From NCBI GenBank assembly GCA_024692905.1, contig JAILLY010000076.1, positions 1 to 64,000 on the forward strand: a DNA stretch of 64,000 bases, in the 5' to 3' direction. A model generated the notes under the pieces. That model had not been told where the DNA came from. It ran no database searches and worked only from the letters and a program-made list of their open reading frames with translations. The DNA comes from Lachnospiraceae bacterium. GTDB taxonomy: Bacteria; Bacillota; Clostridia; Lachnospirales; Lachnospiraceae. Each line of letters begins with the position of its first letter. Position 1 is the first letter of the stretch. Below, in pieces: positions 38,308-48,663 of the stretch. The translations under genes were made by a program, and so were the position numbers.

Positions 38308-39294
38308 TCAGACAGGTGCCTGAGCGTCTTTCTCCTCAAGGGCATCAAGCTGTCGTTCTATGTGAAGGCTTAAGTTATTAAGTACATCGTGGAAGGTGCC
38401 GTTCATATTGCAGCCGGCTGCGCGGACATGGCCGCCTCCGCCGAAATACTCGGCTACCTCCGCCACATTTACCTTACCGTTACTCCGCATGCTGACCTTA
38501 AATTCCAGCGTCCCGATCTCATACATGAATATGGCAACCTCGACACCCTTGGTCATCTGGAGCTGGTTTACGATCCCTTCAAAATCCGAAGGCTTCGCTT
38601 CATAGAACTCCATTGCCTTTCTGTCGACATATCCGGCAATGCATCTTCCGTCCATGAAGATGATGCTCTCAAGCAGTGTGCGCCCGAGCAGCTGATTCTG
38701 CACATAGCTCTTCTGATAAAAGGTCTCATCCGTGATCTTAGTTGCATCGAAACCGTACTTTACGAGCCTGCTTAACGCATCAAAAGTATCGGGTCCCGTA
38801 CAGCTGTAGCGGAAGACACCGGTATCATGGGCAATGCCCGTATAAAGAGCCTTGGCAACCTCGACATCCATATACTCATCCTTAAACATCCTGGTGAGTA
38901 TCTCGCATGTGGAGCTTGCATCCGGCTCGATATGGAATACGTCACCATAGCCTGAATTGCTTACATGGTGATCGATGCATATCGACTTTTTGGCGCCAAG
39001 AAACAGCTTGGCTGCGTCTCCGATCCTCTCAACATCTCCCGAATCAAGGGCGATGAACACATCAAACTGCCCCGGATATGCAAAGGTCGTATCAACTTCG
39101 TCATATCCCTTCATATACGAATATATCGCAGGAGGCTGATCAAGAAAGATCTTTATCTTCGCATCCTTATATGCATTTGTAAGATAGGCATACATTCCGA
39201 GTACAGAGCCGACACAGTCACCGTCGGGCCTGATATGCCCGGATATACCGATCGTTTCGGGGCTGCCTATCTCTTCAAGCAGGTCGTTTATCAT
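38308..39294 (-). CDS. nrnA: DHH-family nanoRNase / pAp phosphatase
   Basis: The 328-residue phosphoesterase degrades very short RNAs and dephosphorylates pAp. Motifs are GHIRPDGDCVGS, ALDSGDVERIGD and CIDHHVSNSGYGD in the DHH domain, and GGGGHVRAAG in the DHHA1 domain. Some relatives hydrolyse cyclic dinucleotide products instead. Its start adjoins the rbfA stop directly. Confidence 0.94.
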   Translation of the reverse strand: MINDLLEEIGSPETIGISGHIRPDGDCVGSVLGMYAYLTNAYKDAKIKIFLDQPPAIYSYMKGYDEVDTTFAYPGQFDVFIALDSGDVERIGDAAKLFLGAKKSICIDHHVSNSGYGDVFHIEPDASSTCEILTRMFKDEYMDVEVAKALYTGIAHDTGVFRYSCTGPDTFDALSRLVKYGFDATKITDETFYQKSYVQNQLLGRTLLESIIFMDGRCIAGYVDRKAMEFYEAKPSDFEGIVNQLQMTKGVEVAIFMYEIGTLEFKVSMRSNGKVNVAEVAEYFGGGGHVRAAGCNMNGTFHDVLNNLSLHIERQLDALEEKDAQAPV

Positions 39295-39657
39295 TTAGCG
39301 TCTCCCGTCTCCCACATATTCATCGATAAGCCTGTTCATGTTCATTCCGTACTCCGCGGACGTATCCGGTATGAACTTAAGTTCCGGAGTATTCCGCAGG
39401 TTTAAGTTATGCGCAAGTTCCTTGCGAAGGAACCCTTCGGCGCTCTTTAAACCCTTAAGGGTATCCTCCCTCTCAGCCTCGTCGCCGAGAGTCGATATCC
39501 ATACCTTACAGGTCTTCAGATCGGGCGCCACCTCAACATCCGTCACGCAGGTCATCGGACCCACACGCGGATCCTTTATCTCCGAACGGATAAGGTTCGC
39601 AAGTTCACGCTGGACCTCGGTATTTATCCTTGTATTTTTAATACTGTTCTTTCTCAT
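39295..39657 (-). CDS. rbfA: ribosome-binding factor A
   Basis: The 120-residue KH-type protein assists late 30S maturation. The N-terminal RINTEVQRELANLI and the DPRVGPMTCVTDVEVAPDL core are conserved. It lies between infB and nrnA. Confidence 0.96.
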   Translation of the reverse strand: MRKNSIKNTRINTEVQRELANLIRSEIKDPRVGPMTCVTDVEVAPDLKTCKVWISTLGDEAEREDTLKGLKSAEGFLRKELAHNLNLRNTPELKFIPDTSAEYGMNMNRLIDEYVGDGRR

Positions 39658-39711
39658 ATGTATCTACTCTTTCACTGAAGTTTACTTATGCCGGCGCACA
39701 GACCTTAAAGG

Positions 39712-42522
39712 TTATCTCGGAACCTCGACCATCTTGTAGGCTTCAACGATATCAAGCTCGGCAAAGTCATTGAAATCCTCGAATACAAGACCGCATTCGA
39801 AGCCTGCCTTGACTTCCTTGACATCATCCTTGAAACGCTTAAGGGATGCGAGCGCTCCTTCGTATATCTGCTCGCCCTCGTGGCTGATCCTTACCTTGCA
39901 TCCGCGCTCAAACGTACCGTCAAGCACATAAGAACCTGCGATATTCCCGACTCCCGAAGCCTTGAATATCTGCCTTATCTCGGCATGTCCTATGACTTTC
40001 TCCTCGAATACGGGATCGAGCATACCCTTCATCGCCGCTTCGACATCCTCGATAGCCTTATAGATTACGTTATAAAGCCTTATATCCACGCCTTCGGTTT
40101 CGGCTATGTTCTTGGCCGTAGCATCCGGACGTACGTTAAATCCGATGATTATCGCATTCGAAGCCGATGCCAGGACGACATCCGATTCATTTATCGCACC
40201 TACGCCGCCGTGGATGACTTTGACCACGACTTCCTCATTCGTAAGCTTGACAAGGCTTTCCTTAACGGCTTCGACCGACCCCTGGACATCAGCCTTTATG
40301 ATAAGGTTGAGTTCCTTTAAGTTGCCTTCCTGTATCTGGTTGAACAGATCGTCAAGAGACATCTTGTTCTTGGTATCGTCAAGCAGCTTGACCTTGTTCT
40401 GCGAAATGAAGGTCTGCGCGAAATTCTTGGCTTCCTTATCGTTATCGGGTGATACGAATATCTCACCCGCATTCGGAACGTCATTAAGACCGAGTATCTC
40501 AACGGGTGTTGAAGGACCTGCTTCCTTGACCCTTCTTCCCTTGTCATCGATCATCGCACGCACCTTGCCGTAGCAGGCTCCCGCAGCGATAAAGTCACCC
40601 ACCTTGAGCGTACCCTTCTGAACAAGGACCGTAGCGACTGGGCCGCGTCCCTTGTCAAGCTGGGCCTCAATGACGAGACCGCGGGCCTTACGCTTGGGAT
40701 CGGCCTTAAGCTCAAGGATATCGGCCGTAAGCAGGATCATGTCAAGAAGGTTCTCGATACCTTCACCGGTCTTTGCGGAAACCGGAGCAAATACCGTACT
40801 TCCGCCCCAGTCCTCGGGGATAAGGTCATATTCCGAAAGTTCCTGCTTGACTCTGTCTATATTTGCACTCGGCTTATCTATCTTATTGACCGCGACTATG
40901 ATCTCGATACCTGCAGCCTTGGCATGATTGATGGCTTCAATGGTCTGGGGCATTACACCGTCATCGGCGGCAACGACCAGGATCGCGATATCCGTTGAAT
41001 TGGCACCGCGCATACGCATTGCCGTGAATGCCTCATGACCCGGAGTATCAAGGAAGGTTATCTTCTGGTCACCGACCTTAACAACATATGCACCGATATG
41101 CTGCGTGATACCGCCTGCCTCACGATCTATAACATGAGTCTCCCTGATGGAATCAAGAAGCGAAGTCTTACCGTGGTCAACATGTCCCATTACACAGATA
41201 ACGGGAGGACGCTTGACCATCCTGCTCTCATCCTCTTCCTCCTCCTTAAGGAGTTCCTCTATAACATCTACTACTACTTCCTTCTCGCACAGGATATCAA
41301 ACTCGACCGCAATCTCTTCGGCCTGTTCATATGTGATCTCCTGATTGACGGTAACCACCTTGCCCTGAAGGAACAACTTCTTTATGATCACGGCAGGCTG
41401 GACCTTCATCTTTTCGGCCAGTTCCTTGATCGTCAAGCTCTCGGGAAGGGTTATTACCTTGATCTTCTCCTCCTCGACAACCTCGGCGGATTTCTCGGGC
41501 TTTATGAACTTTCCTGCCTTGCTTCCCTTAACCTGCTTGCCGCCTCTGAAACCGTCCTCGTTCTGATAGGTAATATCCTTGCGGTTCTTATCCCTGCTCT
41601 TCTTTGAATCGTCGCGGCGGTTATCCTTGCCGGCTCCCTTCTGATCGGAACCGAAGGCAATGCTTATTCCGCTTCTGACTCCGTCACGACTGTTTCTGAA
41701 GTTGCGGTTATCTCTTCCCTGTCCGCCGCTTCTTCCGGCAGGAGCTCTTCCTGCTTCGCCGCCCGTCTTTTCCCTACGTTCGAAAGTTCTTCTGCTATCG
41801 CCAGTGCCACTGCCACCAGTCCTGTTAGGACGAGCACTGCTTTGTACGTTTTCCTGACTTTTCTGAATGCTTTCTGTACCGGTGTTAACTGCCGCCTGCT
41901 CATTTTCTCCTCCCGAAGGTATAGGCTCATTCGTCTTTGCCGGGCGTTTCGTTACATCCTCAGCCGGCTTGGGCCTGACCTCTTCTTCCCTGTTCATCAT
42001 CATGTTGGCCGTACGGGGAACGTTCGGCTTGATAAGCTTCTGCCCCGGCCTTACAAAGGTATTGCCACCCTGCCTGGGGTCGCGCGGCCTTCCCTGGGCC
42101 CCGTCCCTTTGTCCCGGCCTGCTGCCTCTTGGAGCCTCCTGGCTGTTATGCCTGTTTACGATGATGATGTTAGGCTTCTTTTTCTTGACGGGTGCTGCCC
42201 CGGCACCTGCCGGAGACTCGGGCTTGTCCGGTTTGGCGGCTGCCTTGGCCTGACTGTCATCGGCGGTTTCTGCCTTTGGAGCTTCCCTGACGGCATCTGC
42301 CTTTGCTTCGCCTGCGGGCTTTTCCTTAGCTGCCGCGGTCTTTGACGCAGCGGCACCGGATGATGCACCTGAAAGCTTCTTTCTTATCTTATCCTGCTGG
42401 TCGTCATCAATTGATGATGATGAGGTCTTCGTACCCTCACCCAGCTCCTCAAGCGCGGCAATGATATCCTTTCCCGACACATCGAGTTCCTTTGCGAATT
42501 CGTATATTCTCATCTTTGCCAA
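39712..42522 (-). CDS. infB: translation initiation factor IF-2
   Basis: The 936-residue GTPase delivers initiator tRNA to the ribosome. It has an N-terminal IF2_N motif ([20 protein letters not shown]). A long low-complexity Ala/Pro/Arg/Gly-rich linker follows (about 55-340), with repeated Arg-Asp stretches. A second IF2_N motif ([20 protein letters not shown]) comes next, and then the G domain with GHVDHGKT and DTPGHEAF. The linker is long but of the usual kind. Confidence 0.98.
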   Translation of the reverse strand: MAKMRIYEFAKELDVSGKDIIAALEELGEGTKTSSSSIDDDQQDKIRKKLSGASSGAAASKTAAAKEKPAGEAKADAVREAPKAETADDSQAKAAAKPDKPESPAGAGAAPVKKKKPNIIIVNRHNSQEAPRGSRPGQRDGAQGRPRDPRQGGNTFVRPGQKLIKPNVPRTANMMMNREEEVRPKPAEDVTKRPAKTNEPIPSGGENEQAAVNTGTESIQKSQENVQSSARPNRTGGSGTGDSRRTFERREKTGGEAGRAPAGRSGGQGRDNRNFRNSRDGVRSGISIAFGSDQKGAGKDNRRDDSKKSRDKNRKDITYQNEDGFRGGKQVKGSKAGKFIKPEKSAEVVEEEKIKVITLPESLTIKELAEKMKVQPAVIIKKLFLQGKVVTVNQEITYEQAEEIAVEFDILCEKEVVVDVIEELLKEEEEDESRMVKRPPVICVMGHVDHGKTSLLDSIRETHVIDREAGGITQHIGAYVVKVGDQKITFLDTPGHEAFTAMRMRGANSTDIAILVVAADDGVMPQTIEAINHAKAAGIEIIVAVNKIDKPSANIDRVKQELSEYDLIPEDWGGSTVFAPVSAKTGEGIENLLDMILLTADILELKADPKRKARGLVIEAQLDKGRGPVATVLVQKGTLKVGDFIAAGACYGKVRAMIDDKGRRVKEAGPSTPVEILGLNDVPNAGEIFVSPDNDKEAKNFAQTFISQNKVKLLDDTKNKMSLDDLFNQIQEGNLKELNLIIKADVQGSVEAVKESLVKLTNEEVVVKVIHGGVGAINESDVVLASASNAIIIGFNVRPDATAKNIAETEGVDIRLYNVIYKAIEDVEAAMKGMLDPVFEEKVIGHAEIRQIFKASGVGNIAGSYVLDGTFERGCKVRISHEGEQIYEGALASLKRFKDDVKEVKAGFECGLVFEDFNDFAELDIVEAYKMVEVPR

Positions 42523-42524
42523 CC

Positions 42525-42854
42525 TTACAACACCTCGTCTTTCTTACCTTGATCTATGATACTCAATATCTTACCGGCAAGTCCTTCATCGGTAACCGCA
42601 AGCGATGCCCGGAATTCCCTGCCTATGCAATGCCCCAGGTTCTCCATGTCCGAAAAGAACCTTATCGGGATATTGCGGTGATCGCACATATCAGTAAAGT
42701 GCTTTTTTGTATTTGCGGAGGAATCGCCGGCCACTATCACAAGCCGGGCGCTGCCGGCCTTGATCGTATTCTCGGTCATGAACTCACCGCTCTTTACGGC
42801 GCCGGCCCTCTGAGCCAGGCCAAGCATACCAAACGCTTTATCACGCATGGGCAA
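42525..42854 (-). CDS. ylxQ: YlxQ-type L7Ae-family RNA-binding protein
   Basis: The 109-residue L7Ae/L30e-fold protein ([18 protein letters not shown] and [16 protein letters not shown]) probably binds kink-turn RNA. It overlaps ylxR by 14 bp and ends 2 bp before infB, its usual operon place. Confidence 0.92.
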   Translation of the reverse strand: MPMRDKAFGMLGLAQRAGAVKSGEFMTENTIKAGSARLVIVAGDSSANTKKHFTDMCDHRNIPIRFFSDMENLGHCIGREFRASLAVTDEGLAGKILSIIDQGKKDEVL

Positions 42855-43116
42855 TGATCTCCTCCCTTAAAGCGTCAAGGTCATCCTCCGATACTTCCGT
42901 CCTAAACGCACGCGCAAGGCTTTTTTTCTTTACGGCCGCCTCAAGACATTTCGGATCGCTGCACAGATAAGCTCCCCTGCCGTTCATCCTTCCGGTTTCA
43001 TCAAGACATATCCCGCCTTCGGGGCGTTTTAATATCCTTATGAGCTCCTGCTTGGGCTTAGATACACCGCAGCCGACGCAGGTTCGCATGGGAACTTTTC
43101 TTTCCATGACCTTCAC
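42841..43116 (-). CDS. ylxR: YlxR-family RNA-binding protein (DUF448)
   Basis: The 91-residue protein has the signature VPMRTCVGCGVSKPKQELIR and the GRGAYLCSDPKCLEAA segment. In Firmicutes it lies between nusA and ylxQ and is thought to regulate transcription or RNA processing. Confidence 0.94.
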   Translation of the reverse strand: MKVMERKVPMRTCVGCGVSKPKQELIRILKRPEGGICLDETGRMNGRGAYLCSDPKCLEAAVKKKSLARAFRTEVSEDDLDALREEIIAHA

Positions 43117-43134
43117 CGCCGATCCTTATAAAAG

Positions 43135-44340
43135 TCACTCGTTCTCGGGTATTTCATCAACCTCGAGATACTCTACTTCCTCATTTTCCTCTTCAACGTA
43201 TCCCTCATCCTCTATCGCATCGGGATCAAGATACTCTTCCTCGTAGTATTCTTCTTCCTCATCATCGTAGTAATCCTCGAGACGGAAGCCCGGAGCATCC
43301 TTGGCCTGGGTCTCGGACTTGATATCTATCTTGAAGCCCGTAAGCCTTGCGGCCAGCCTTGCGTTCTGTCCTTCCTTACCTATCGCGAGCGACAGCTGGG
43401 TATCGGGAACCACTACCTTTGCGGTCTTCTCATCGCCATCGGCTATAACGAACACTACCTTGGCAGGTGAGAGTGCATTTTCTATAAGGATACCGGGATT
43501 ATCATCCCAGCAGATGATATCTATCTTCTCGCCGCGGAGTTCATCCACTACCGCATTTACACGCGAACCGTTCATACCTACGCAGGCTCCGACGGGATCC
43601 ACGTCCGGATTGTTTGACCATACCGCTATCTTGGTACGGCTTCCCGCTTCACGGGCTATAGCCTTAATCTCGACTGTCCCGTCGCGTACCTCGGTAACCT
43701 CGGATTCAAAAAGCTTCCTTACAAGTTCGGGATGAGTACGGCTTACGAGTATCCTCGGGCCCTTTGTGGTATCCTTGACCTCGTATATATATACCTTAAC
43801 CCTGTCAGTAGGCCTTAAGTGCTCGCTCTTAACCTGCTCGTTTTCGGAAAGAAGCGCATCGGCCTTGCCCAGATCTATGCTTATGTTCCTGCCGACATAT
43901 CTCTGTACGATACCGGTGACAACATCCCTTTCCTTGTCATAGAACTGGTTATACAGAACAGCCCTTTCCTCTTCCCTGATCTTCTGAAGGATGACGTTCT
44001 TGGCATTTGTCGCCGCGATACGTCCGAATTCCTTGCTCTTTATCTCGACCTGGACAACATCACCGGCTTTTGCCTTCTTGTCGATGAGCACTGCATCAGC
44101 GAGTGCTATCTCAAGGACGGGATCGGTGATATCCTCCTTGCTCTCTACTACTGTTTTCTCCGCATACACCCTGAAGTCGCCCGTCTCACGGTCGATCTCG
44201 ACCTTGGCATTGTCGGACTTGCCAAAATGATTCTTGCATGCCTGGATAAGGGAATTTTCGATAGCGTCAAATATCGAATCCTTGCTTATCTCCTTCTCCT
44301 TTTCCAGCGCATCGAGCGCTTCCAATAATTCCTTGTTCAT
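43135..44340 (-). CDS. nusA: transcription elongation factor NusA
   Basis: The 401-residue protein has the N-terminal RNA polymerase-binding domain, an S1 domain (VVTGIVQRYVGRNISIDLGK) and two KH domains (DPVGACVGMNGSRVNAVVDE; SLAIGKEGQNARLAARLTG). It ends in about 60 very acidic residues rich in Glu and Tyr, a common Firmicute variant. It follows rimP with a 69-bp gap. Confidence 0.98.
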   Translation of the reverse strand: MNKELLEALDALEKEKEISKDSIFDAIENSLIQACKNHFGKSDNAKVEIDRETGDFRVYAEKTVVESKEDITDPVLEIALADAVLIDKKAKAGDVVQVEIKSKEFGRIAATNAKNVILQKIREEERAVLYNQFYDKERDVVTGIVQRYVGRNISIDLGKADALLSENEQVKSEHLRPTDRVKVYIYEVKDTTKGPRILVSRTHPELVRKLFESEVTEVRDGTVEIKAIAREAGSRTKIAVWSNNPDVDPVGACVGMNGSRVNAVVDELRGEKIDIICWDDNPGILIENALSPAKVVFVIADGDEKTAKVVVPDTQLSLAIGKEGQNARLAARLTGFKIDIKSETQAKDAPGFRLEDYYDDEEEEYYEEEYLDPDAIEDEGYVEEENEEVEYLEVDEIPENE

Positions 44341-44409
44341 TTCGTTCCTCCTGAAACATAATGTTAAGATTTATTAATTATTTATTATTTATAAGCCTCG
44401 GCTTATCAT

Positions 44410-44880
44410 TTACAGATCGATGCTCAGACTGATCTTTGCTATATCCGCCCTTGCAAACTCACGTGTGCTTCCGTCCGGAGTTTCAATGCTAAGCTTATCT
44501 TCATCAAAGGACTGAAGGGTTCCCGAAAACATCTTGGAACCGTCAAGGGGTTTATAGGTCTTGACGTCCACATTCCTTCCGATGCTGTGCTCAAGTTCCC
44601 TGTCTTTCTTAAGTATGCGCCCAAGTCCCGGCGAACTCACCTCAAGTATATACGCATCGGGGATAAAGTCCTTCTCATCAAGCTTATCCGACAGTTCACG
44701 GCTTACGGTCACGCAGTCGTCTATCGTGATCCCGCCTTCCTTATCGATATAGACCCTTAAGTAGTTCTCGTCGCCTTCCTTTACATATTCGACACTCCAC
44801 AGTTCAAAACCGTACCTGTCAAGTATCGGCTGTACCAAAGCCTCGGTCCCGGCTTCATGATCCGCACGCCTGCCCATCAA
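44410..44880 (-). CDS. rimP: ribosome maturation factor RimP
   Basis: The 156-residue factor for 30S assembly has the typical LVQPILDRYGFELWSVEY and YILEVSSPGLGR segments and a C-terminal Sm-like domain. It is first in the rimP-nusA-infB operon. Its upstream region has a promoter and a stem-loop, listed separately. Confidence 0.95.
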   Translation of the reverse strand: MMGRRADHEAGTEALVQPILDRYGFELWSVEYVKEGDENYLRVYIDKEGGITIDDCVTVSRELSDKLDEKDFIPDAYILEVSSPGLGRILKKDRELEHSIGRNVDVKTYKPLDGSKMFSGTLQSFDEDKLSIETPDGSTREFARADIAKISLSIDL

Positions 44881-44906
44881 GTTCTCCCTGTTTTAATACA
44901 TAAGAA

Positions 44907-44930
44907 AAGTGGACTCCTGCAAGTCCACTT
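44907..44930 (-). terminator. stem-loop in the rimP leader, possible attenuator
   Basis: A 9-bp perfect stem (44907-44915 with 44922-44930) with a 6-base loop is followed on the minus strand by a short U-rich run. It lies after the predicted rimP promoter and 27 bases before the rimP start. It may therefore attenuate the operon instead of only ending amrS transcripts. Confidence 0.55.
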
Positions 44931-44954
44931 CTGTAACACTAACTATCGAAATAT

Positions 44955-44983
44955 ACAATACCACCTATTTATAAAAAATGCAA
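44955..44983 (-). promoter_or_regulatory. promoter of the rimP-nusA-infB operon
   Basis: On the minus strand TTGCAT (44978-44983) and TATTGT (44955-44960) are 17 bp apart, upstream of the leader hairpin. The predicted RNA start is near 44948. Confidence 0.6.
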
Positions 44984-45016
44984 GCATGATTTTACCGTAT
45001 TTACGGGCATCTGCGG

Positions 45017-45901
45017 TCAGGGTACGTTTCCGGGATACACATACTTAAGATATTCCGATGCCGTATCCGTAAGTTCATATATGAGCTTAACGTCCGTCGG
45101 CTCCCTGTCGGTCATCCTGTATCTCGGGAAGAACCGCGTTATATGAAGAGGTATCTCATCACCGTCGGGCAGGGATGCGATCCAGCATGCTATCCTTTTT
45201 ATCTCATCTTTTGTATCGTTCATGCCCGGGACTATTAGCGTGGTCAGTTCCACATGACACTGTTCATTTGCCATGGATATGAAGCGTTTTACCGTTTCAA
45301 GATCGCCGCCGAGGGTACGGCTGTATATATCCGGATCGAAGCTCTTAAGATCGATGTTTAATGCGTCGGTAAACGGCAGTACCTTCCGGGCGACCCCCTC
45401 ATTTACACAGCCGTTGGTCACAAGCACGGTCTTTAGGCCTTCATTCCTTAACAGTTTCGCCGTATCAAGTACATATTCATATCCTATGAGAGGTTCGTTA
45501 TACGTAAACGCAACCCCTATATTACCGCGGTTTACGGTATTTACGGCAAGCCTTGTGAGTTCATCGGGAGTAAGATGATTATCGGCCTCCGTAAACGGTT
45601 CGGCAACCGCGAAATCATCCGCTCCCTTCATCGAGATATCATGATTCTGGCAGAAAGGGCATGCAAGATTGCAGCCGAAGCTGCCAACTGACAGGATATA
45701 ACTCCCGGGATAAAACCGTGCCAGAGGCTTCTTTTCGACGGGATCGAGAGCAAGCGAAGTGATCACCCCGTAATTAAGGGATGCGATCCTGCCCTTTGCA
45801 TCGCGGATCATATGTATCCTTGCCCTGCACCTTCCGACATCGCCGGGTGCCAGTTCACACGCATGCGGGCAGACGGGACATTTAAGCCTTATATCATTCA
45901 A
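45017..45901 (-). CDS. amrS: AmmeMemoRadiSam radical SAM protein (AmrS)
   Basis: The 294-residue radical SAM enzyme has the 4Fe-4S motif CPFCQNH in SFGCNLACPFCQNHDIS plus an N-terminal cysteine-rich stretch (CPVCPHACELAPGDVGRC). It resembles pyruvate-formate-lyase activating enzymes but belongs to the AmmeMemoRadiSam group, whose substrate is not known. It overlaps the AmrBA gene by 4 bp. Confidence 0.9.
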   Translation of the reverse strand: MNDIRLKCPVCPHACELAPGDVGRCRARIHMIRDAKGRIASLNYGVITSLALDPVEKKPLARFYPGSYILSVGSFGCNLACPFCQNHDISMKGADDFAVAEPFTEADNHLTPDELTRLAVNTVNRGNIGVAFTYNEPLIGYEYVLDTAKLLRNEGLKTVLVTNGCVNEGVARKVLPFTDALNIDLKSFDPDIYSRTLGGDLETVKRFISMANEQCHVELTTLIVPGMNDTKDEIKRIACWIASLPDGDEIPLHITRFFPRYRMTDREPTDVKLIYELTDTASEYLKYVYPGNVP

Positions 45902-47322
45902 ATCCGTACCTCATGTCTTATGACTTCAAAACGCTTAAGCTTATAGTTCTTTTCATTTTCCGAAAGCCCGGCCTTGCGCAGTGCGATCGCAACCTGTTCA
46001 TCAACCGTATCGACGCCATCAAGGTTCGGAAGCAGAAGCCCCCGTTTATATCCCTTGGTCACTATCACTCCGTAACGCTTTACATCCAGTTCATCCTTGC
46101 CGGATATATCCTCCGCATCCGACAATACATCAACACTTATCTCAAGCGACTCAAGTTCGTTTGGCTTTATGGGATTAAACCTCGGATCTCTTGTCGAGGC
46201 CGAGATGGCGTTCTCTATGATCTCTTCGCCTATATTCGCATATACGGATGATATCGTTCCGATGCAGCCGCGCAGCTTTCCTTCCTTATGGATAGACACA
46301 AACACGCCTGCTTTCCGGCTCTTCATCTCATCCGGAATGTCGGACGGGACTTCGATCTTAACGCCTTCATTAACGTAAGTTTCTATGGTCCTGCGGGCAA
46401 GCCTTATATAAGGATCTTCCGCCGCGCGTTTCTTATCAAGCACCTTCCTTTGCTCCTCCTGCCAAATGGCAAGGAAGCCGCGTCCGTCAGAAGCACCCCG
46501 CTTTACCGGATCGTCTGCTGCCTTCTTAACCTTATATGTACATATACCGTAACCGACGCCAAAGGTGCCCTCGTGGGAAAGACGCTTAACATCAAGGTCA
46601 TACCCGTCAAGGGCTCCGGCCATTATACAGAAGCTGCGGTGGCCGCACTCTGCGGCGCGCTCACAGAAATTATCATCAAAGTCAAGAAGCCTGCCGAAAT
46701 CAGCACTTCCCATGACATCCATGATCCGCTCATCATACTCGGGACCTTCCTTCGCAAATCCGTAAGGACCTTCTGCGAGCAGTTTATGCGACAGGTCTCC
46801 GCTTCCGACAAACACCGCGTTTCGATCAAGTTCATCGCATACATGCTGTATAAGCTGCCCGAAACGGTAATGATCGGGAAGAGTCAGTCCGGACAGGCCG
46901 ATGCGGACGAGCTTGTAATCCGTGTAATATTTATTTATGAAGTAAAGCGGCACCATGGTACCGTGATCGAGCCTTGGTTCCTTTTCGCCGAGAACACCGG
47001 CCGGAAAGTCATCGTGCAGAGCCTTTCGGGCAAGCCTGTCAGTAAAAGCGTTGTCGTATGTTACGTCAAACTTAACGTCCGTGGCCCGGAAAGCACCCAT
47101 GTCGCCCCGGGCACCCTGTCCCGGAGAAACATGGAAGTAATCGGCATACATGACGCTGTGCGGGGATGTCAGTATTATCGTTTCGGGCTTAAGTGATGCC
47201 ACAAAGCGCGCAGCTTCCTCATATGCCGTAATCGTCGCCTGTATCTTCTTCTCCTCGCCGTTTCCGACCTCCGGAAGTATTATCGGCGGATGAGGGACCA
47301 TTATAGCACCGGTTATTGACAT
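45898..47322 (-). CDS. AmrB-AmrA fusion (MEMO1-like dioxygenase plus AMMECR1)
   Basis: The 474-residue protein joins two domains. The N-terminal MEMO1/LigB-like domain (about 1-265) has metal-ligand-type residues at HPPIILPEVG and SGDLSHKL. The C-terminal AMMECR1 domain (about 290-474) has LRGCIGTISSVYANIG and the STRDPRFNPI motif. The two are often separate genes amrB and amrA; a fusion is known in Clostridia. With AmrS it forms the AmmeMemoRadiSam system of unknown biochemistry. It starts 24 bp after the RHH gene. Confidence 0.9.
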   Translation of the reverse strand: MSITGAIMVPHPPIILPEVGNGEEKKIQATITAYEEAARFVASLKPETIILTSPHSVMYADYFHVSPGQGARGDMGAFRATDVKFDVTYDNAFTDRLARKALHDDFPAGVLGEKEPRLDHGTMVPLYFINKYYTDYKLVRIGLSGLTLPDHYRFGQLIQHVCDELDRNAVFVGSGDLSHKLLAEGPYGFAKEGPEYDERIMDVMGSADFGRLLDFDDNFCERAAECGHRSFCIMAGALDGYDLDVKRLSHEGTFGVGYGICTYKVKKAADDPVKRGASDGRGFLAIWQEEQRKVLDKKRAAEDPYIRLARRTIETYVNEGVKIEVPSDIPDEMKSRKAGVFVSIHKEGKLRGCIGTISSVYANIGEEIIENAISASTRDPRFNPIKPNELESLEISVDVLSDAEDISGKDELDVKRYGVIVTKGYKRGLLLPNLDGVDTVDEQVAIALRKAGLSENEKNYKLKRFEVIRHEVRI

Positions 47323-47346
47323 ATCGTTCCTCCTTTACCCTGAAGA

Positions 47347-47541
47347 TCAAATATCAAGCTTTGGCGGTTCATCCAGTGAATCGGATACATATCTGCCGTT
47401 TTTCTTCCTTTGGCGCACGCACTCTGTCAGAAGGTATTCTATCTGGCCGTTGATCGAGCGGAAATCGTCTTCTGCCCACTCCGCAATGGAATTATACAGT
47501 TTTTCATTGAGCCTGAGCGGCACCTGTTTTTTTTCTGCCAT
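47347..47541 (-). CDS. ribbon-helix-helix (Arc-like) regulator
   Basis: The 64-residue protein has a beta strand KKQVPLRLN followed by two helices (LYNSIAEWAEDDF, SINGQIEYLLTECV), the Arc/MetJ/RHH fold. It should bind DNA as a dimer of dimers. It lies between the SPFH gene (33 bp) and the AmrBA fusion (24 bp). Two 8-bp palindromes 11 bp apart overlap the promoter upstream of the SPFH gene, the layout expected of an RHH operator, so it probably represses its own operon. Confidence 0.8.
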   Translation of the reverse strand: MAEKKQVPLRLNEKLYNSIAEWAEDDFRSINGQIEYLLTECVRQRKKNGRYVSDSLDEPPKLDI

Positions 47542-47573
47542 ATCGGATAACCCCGGTCACATCCTTTGGATCG

Positions 47574-48611
47574 TCAGTAAAGACTTCCGGTATTGACTAT
47601 CGGCTGAGCATCATGATTACCGCAGAGCACAACCAGAAGGTTGGATACCATGGCTGCCTTTCTTTCTTCGTCAAGATCCACCATCTGTGTCTTTTCAAGC
47701 CTTTCAAGTGCCATCTCAACCATGCCGACAGCTCCGTCGACGATCAGTTTCCTGGCATCTACCATGGCAGCTGCCTGCTGTCTCTGGAGCATGGCCGCAG
47801 CTATCTCCATTGCATATGCAAGATAGGTTATCCTGACATCGACTATCTCAAGTCCGGCTTCACTGACTTTTTCCGCTATCTCGTTCTTTATGCGGTTTAC
47901 AACAACATCCGTCGATCCGCGCAGCGATCCGTCATCGGCTACTCCGTCACCTGTAGTGTCAACATTTTCGGCCACATCATAAGGATAAAGCTTAACGACG
48001 TTCCTGACGGCGCTGTCGCACTGAAGAGACAGGTATTCCTTATAGTTATCCACGTTGAACACGGCCTTTGCGGTATCTTTTACTTTCCACATGACAGCCA
48101 CGGCTATCTCGACCGGATTACCGAGCACATCGTTAACCTTCTGGCGGCTGTTGTTAAGAGTCATCACCTTAAGTGAGATCTTCTTTGAAGGGAGTGTGTC
48201 CGTTTTGACGCGTGCACCGCCTGCCTGATATGCCAATCCCGACGCATCCTTTGAATCCATGATATCACCGCTCTGCCCGAGTTTTGTCATGGCTGCGGGA
48301 TTAAATGCGGTACAGAAAGGATTTACCCAGAAGAACCCGTCTCCCTTTAAGGTTCCGACATACCTGCCAAAGAGGGTAAGTACCAGTGCCTCGCCCGGCT
48401 TTAACACCTTAAGCCCGAGAAACAGTATCCATCCGGCAAGGAGAAATAACGCTCCGACCACCTTGACTATCGTTCCGAAGAATCCCATACCGTCGGTAAT
48501 GATCATTGCAGGGATAGCTACCAGATAAAGCACTATTACCAAGAGCAGCATAAATCCGCCGTTTTTATGCCCCTGTATCTCTTTTTCGATTATACTGTTG
48601 TTTTCTTTCAT
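47574..48611 (-). CDS. SPFH/Band 7 (stomatin-like) membrane protein
   Basis: The 345-residue protein has two membrane segments near residues 16-60 (FMLLLVIVLYLVAIPAMIIT and a following hydrophobic stretch). The SPFH domain follows, with the FGRYVGTLKGDGFFWVNPF entry, and then a helical region with QRQQAAAMVDARKLIV. SPFH proteins form membrane rings that organise lipids or control proteases. The start has AAGGAGA six bases before it. It is the first gene of the likely RHH-AmrBA-AmrS operon. Confidence 0.88.
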   Translation of the reverse strand: MKENNSIIEKEIQGHKNGGFMLLLVIVLYLVAIPAMIITDGMGFFGTIVKVVGALFLLAGWILFLGLKVLKPGEALVLTLFGRYVGTLKGDGFFWVNPFCTAFNPAAMTKLGQSGDIMDSKDASGLAYQAGGARVKTDTLPSKKISLKVMTLNNSRQKVNDVLGNPVEIAVAVMWKVKDTAKAVFNVDNYKEYLSLQCDSAVRNVVKLYPYDVAENVDTTGDGVADDGSLRGSTDVVVNRIKNEIAEKVSEAGLEIVDVRITYLAYAMEIAAAMLQRQQAAAMVDARKLIVDGAVGMVEMALERLEKTQMVDLDEERKAAMVSNLLVVLCGNHDAQPIVNTGSLY

Positions 48612-48663
48612 GATCTTTCTCCTTTCATGGCCGTGTAAGAGTAACGGCTCACAAACATCATCT

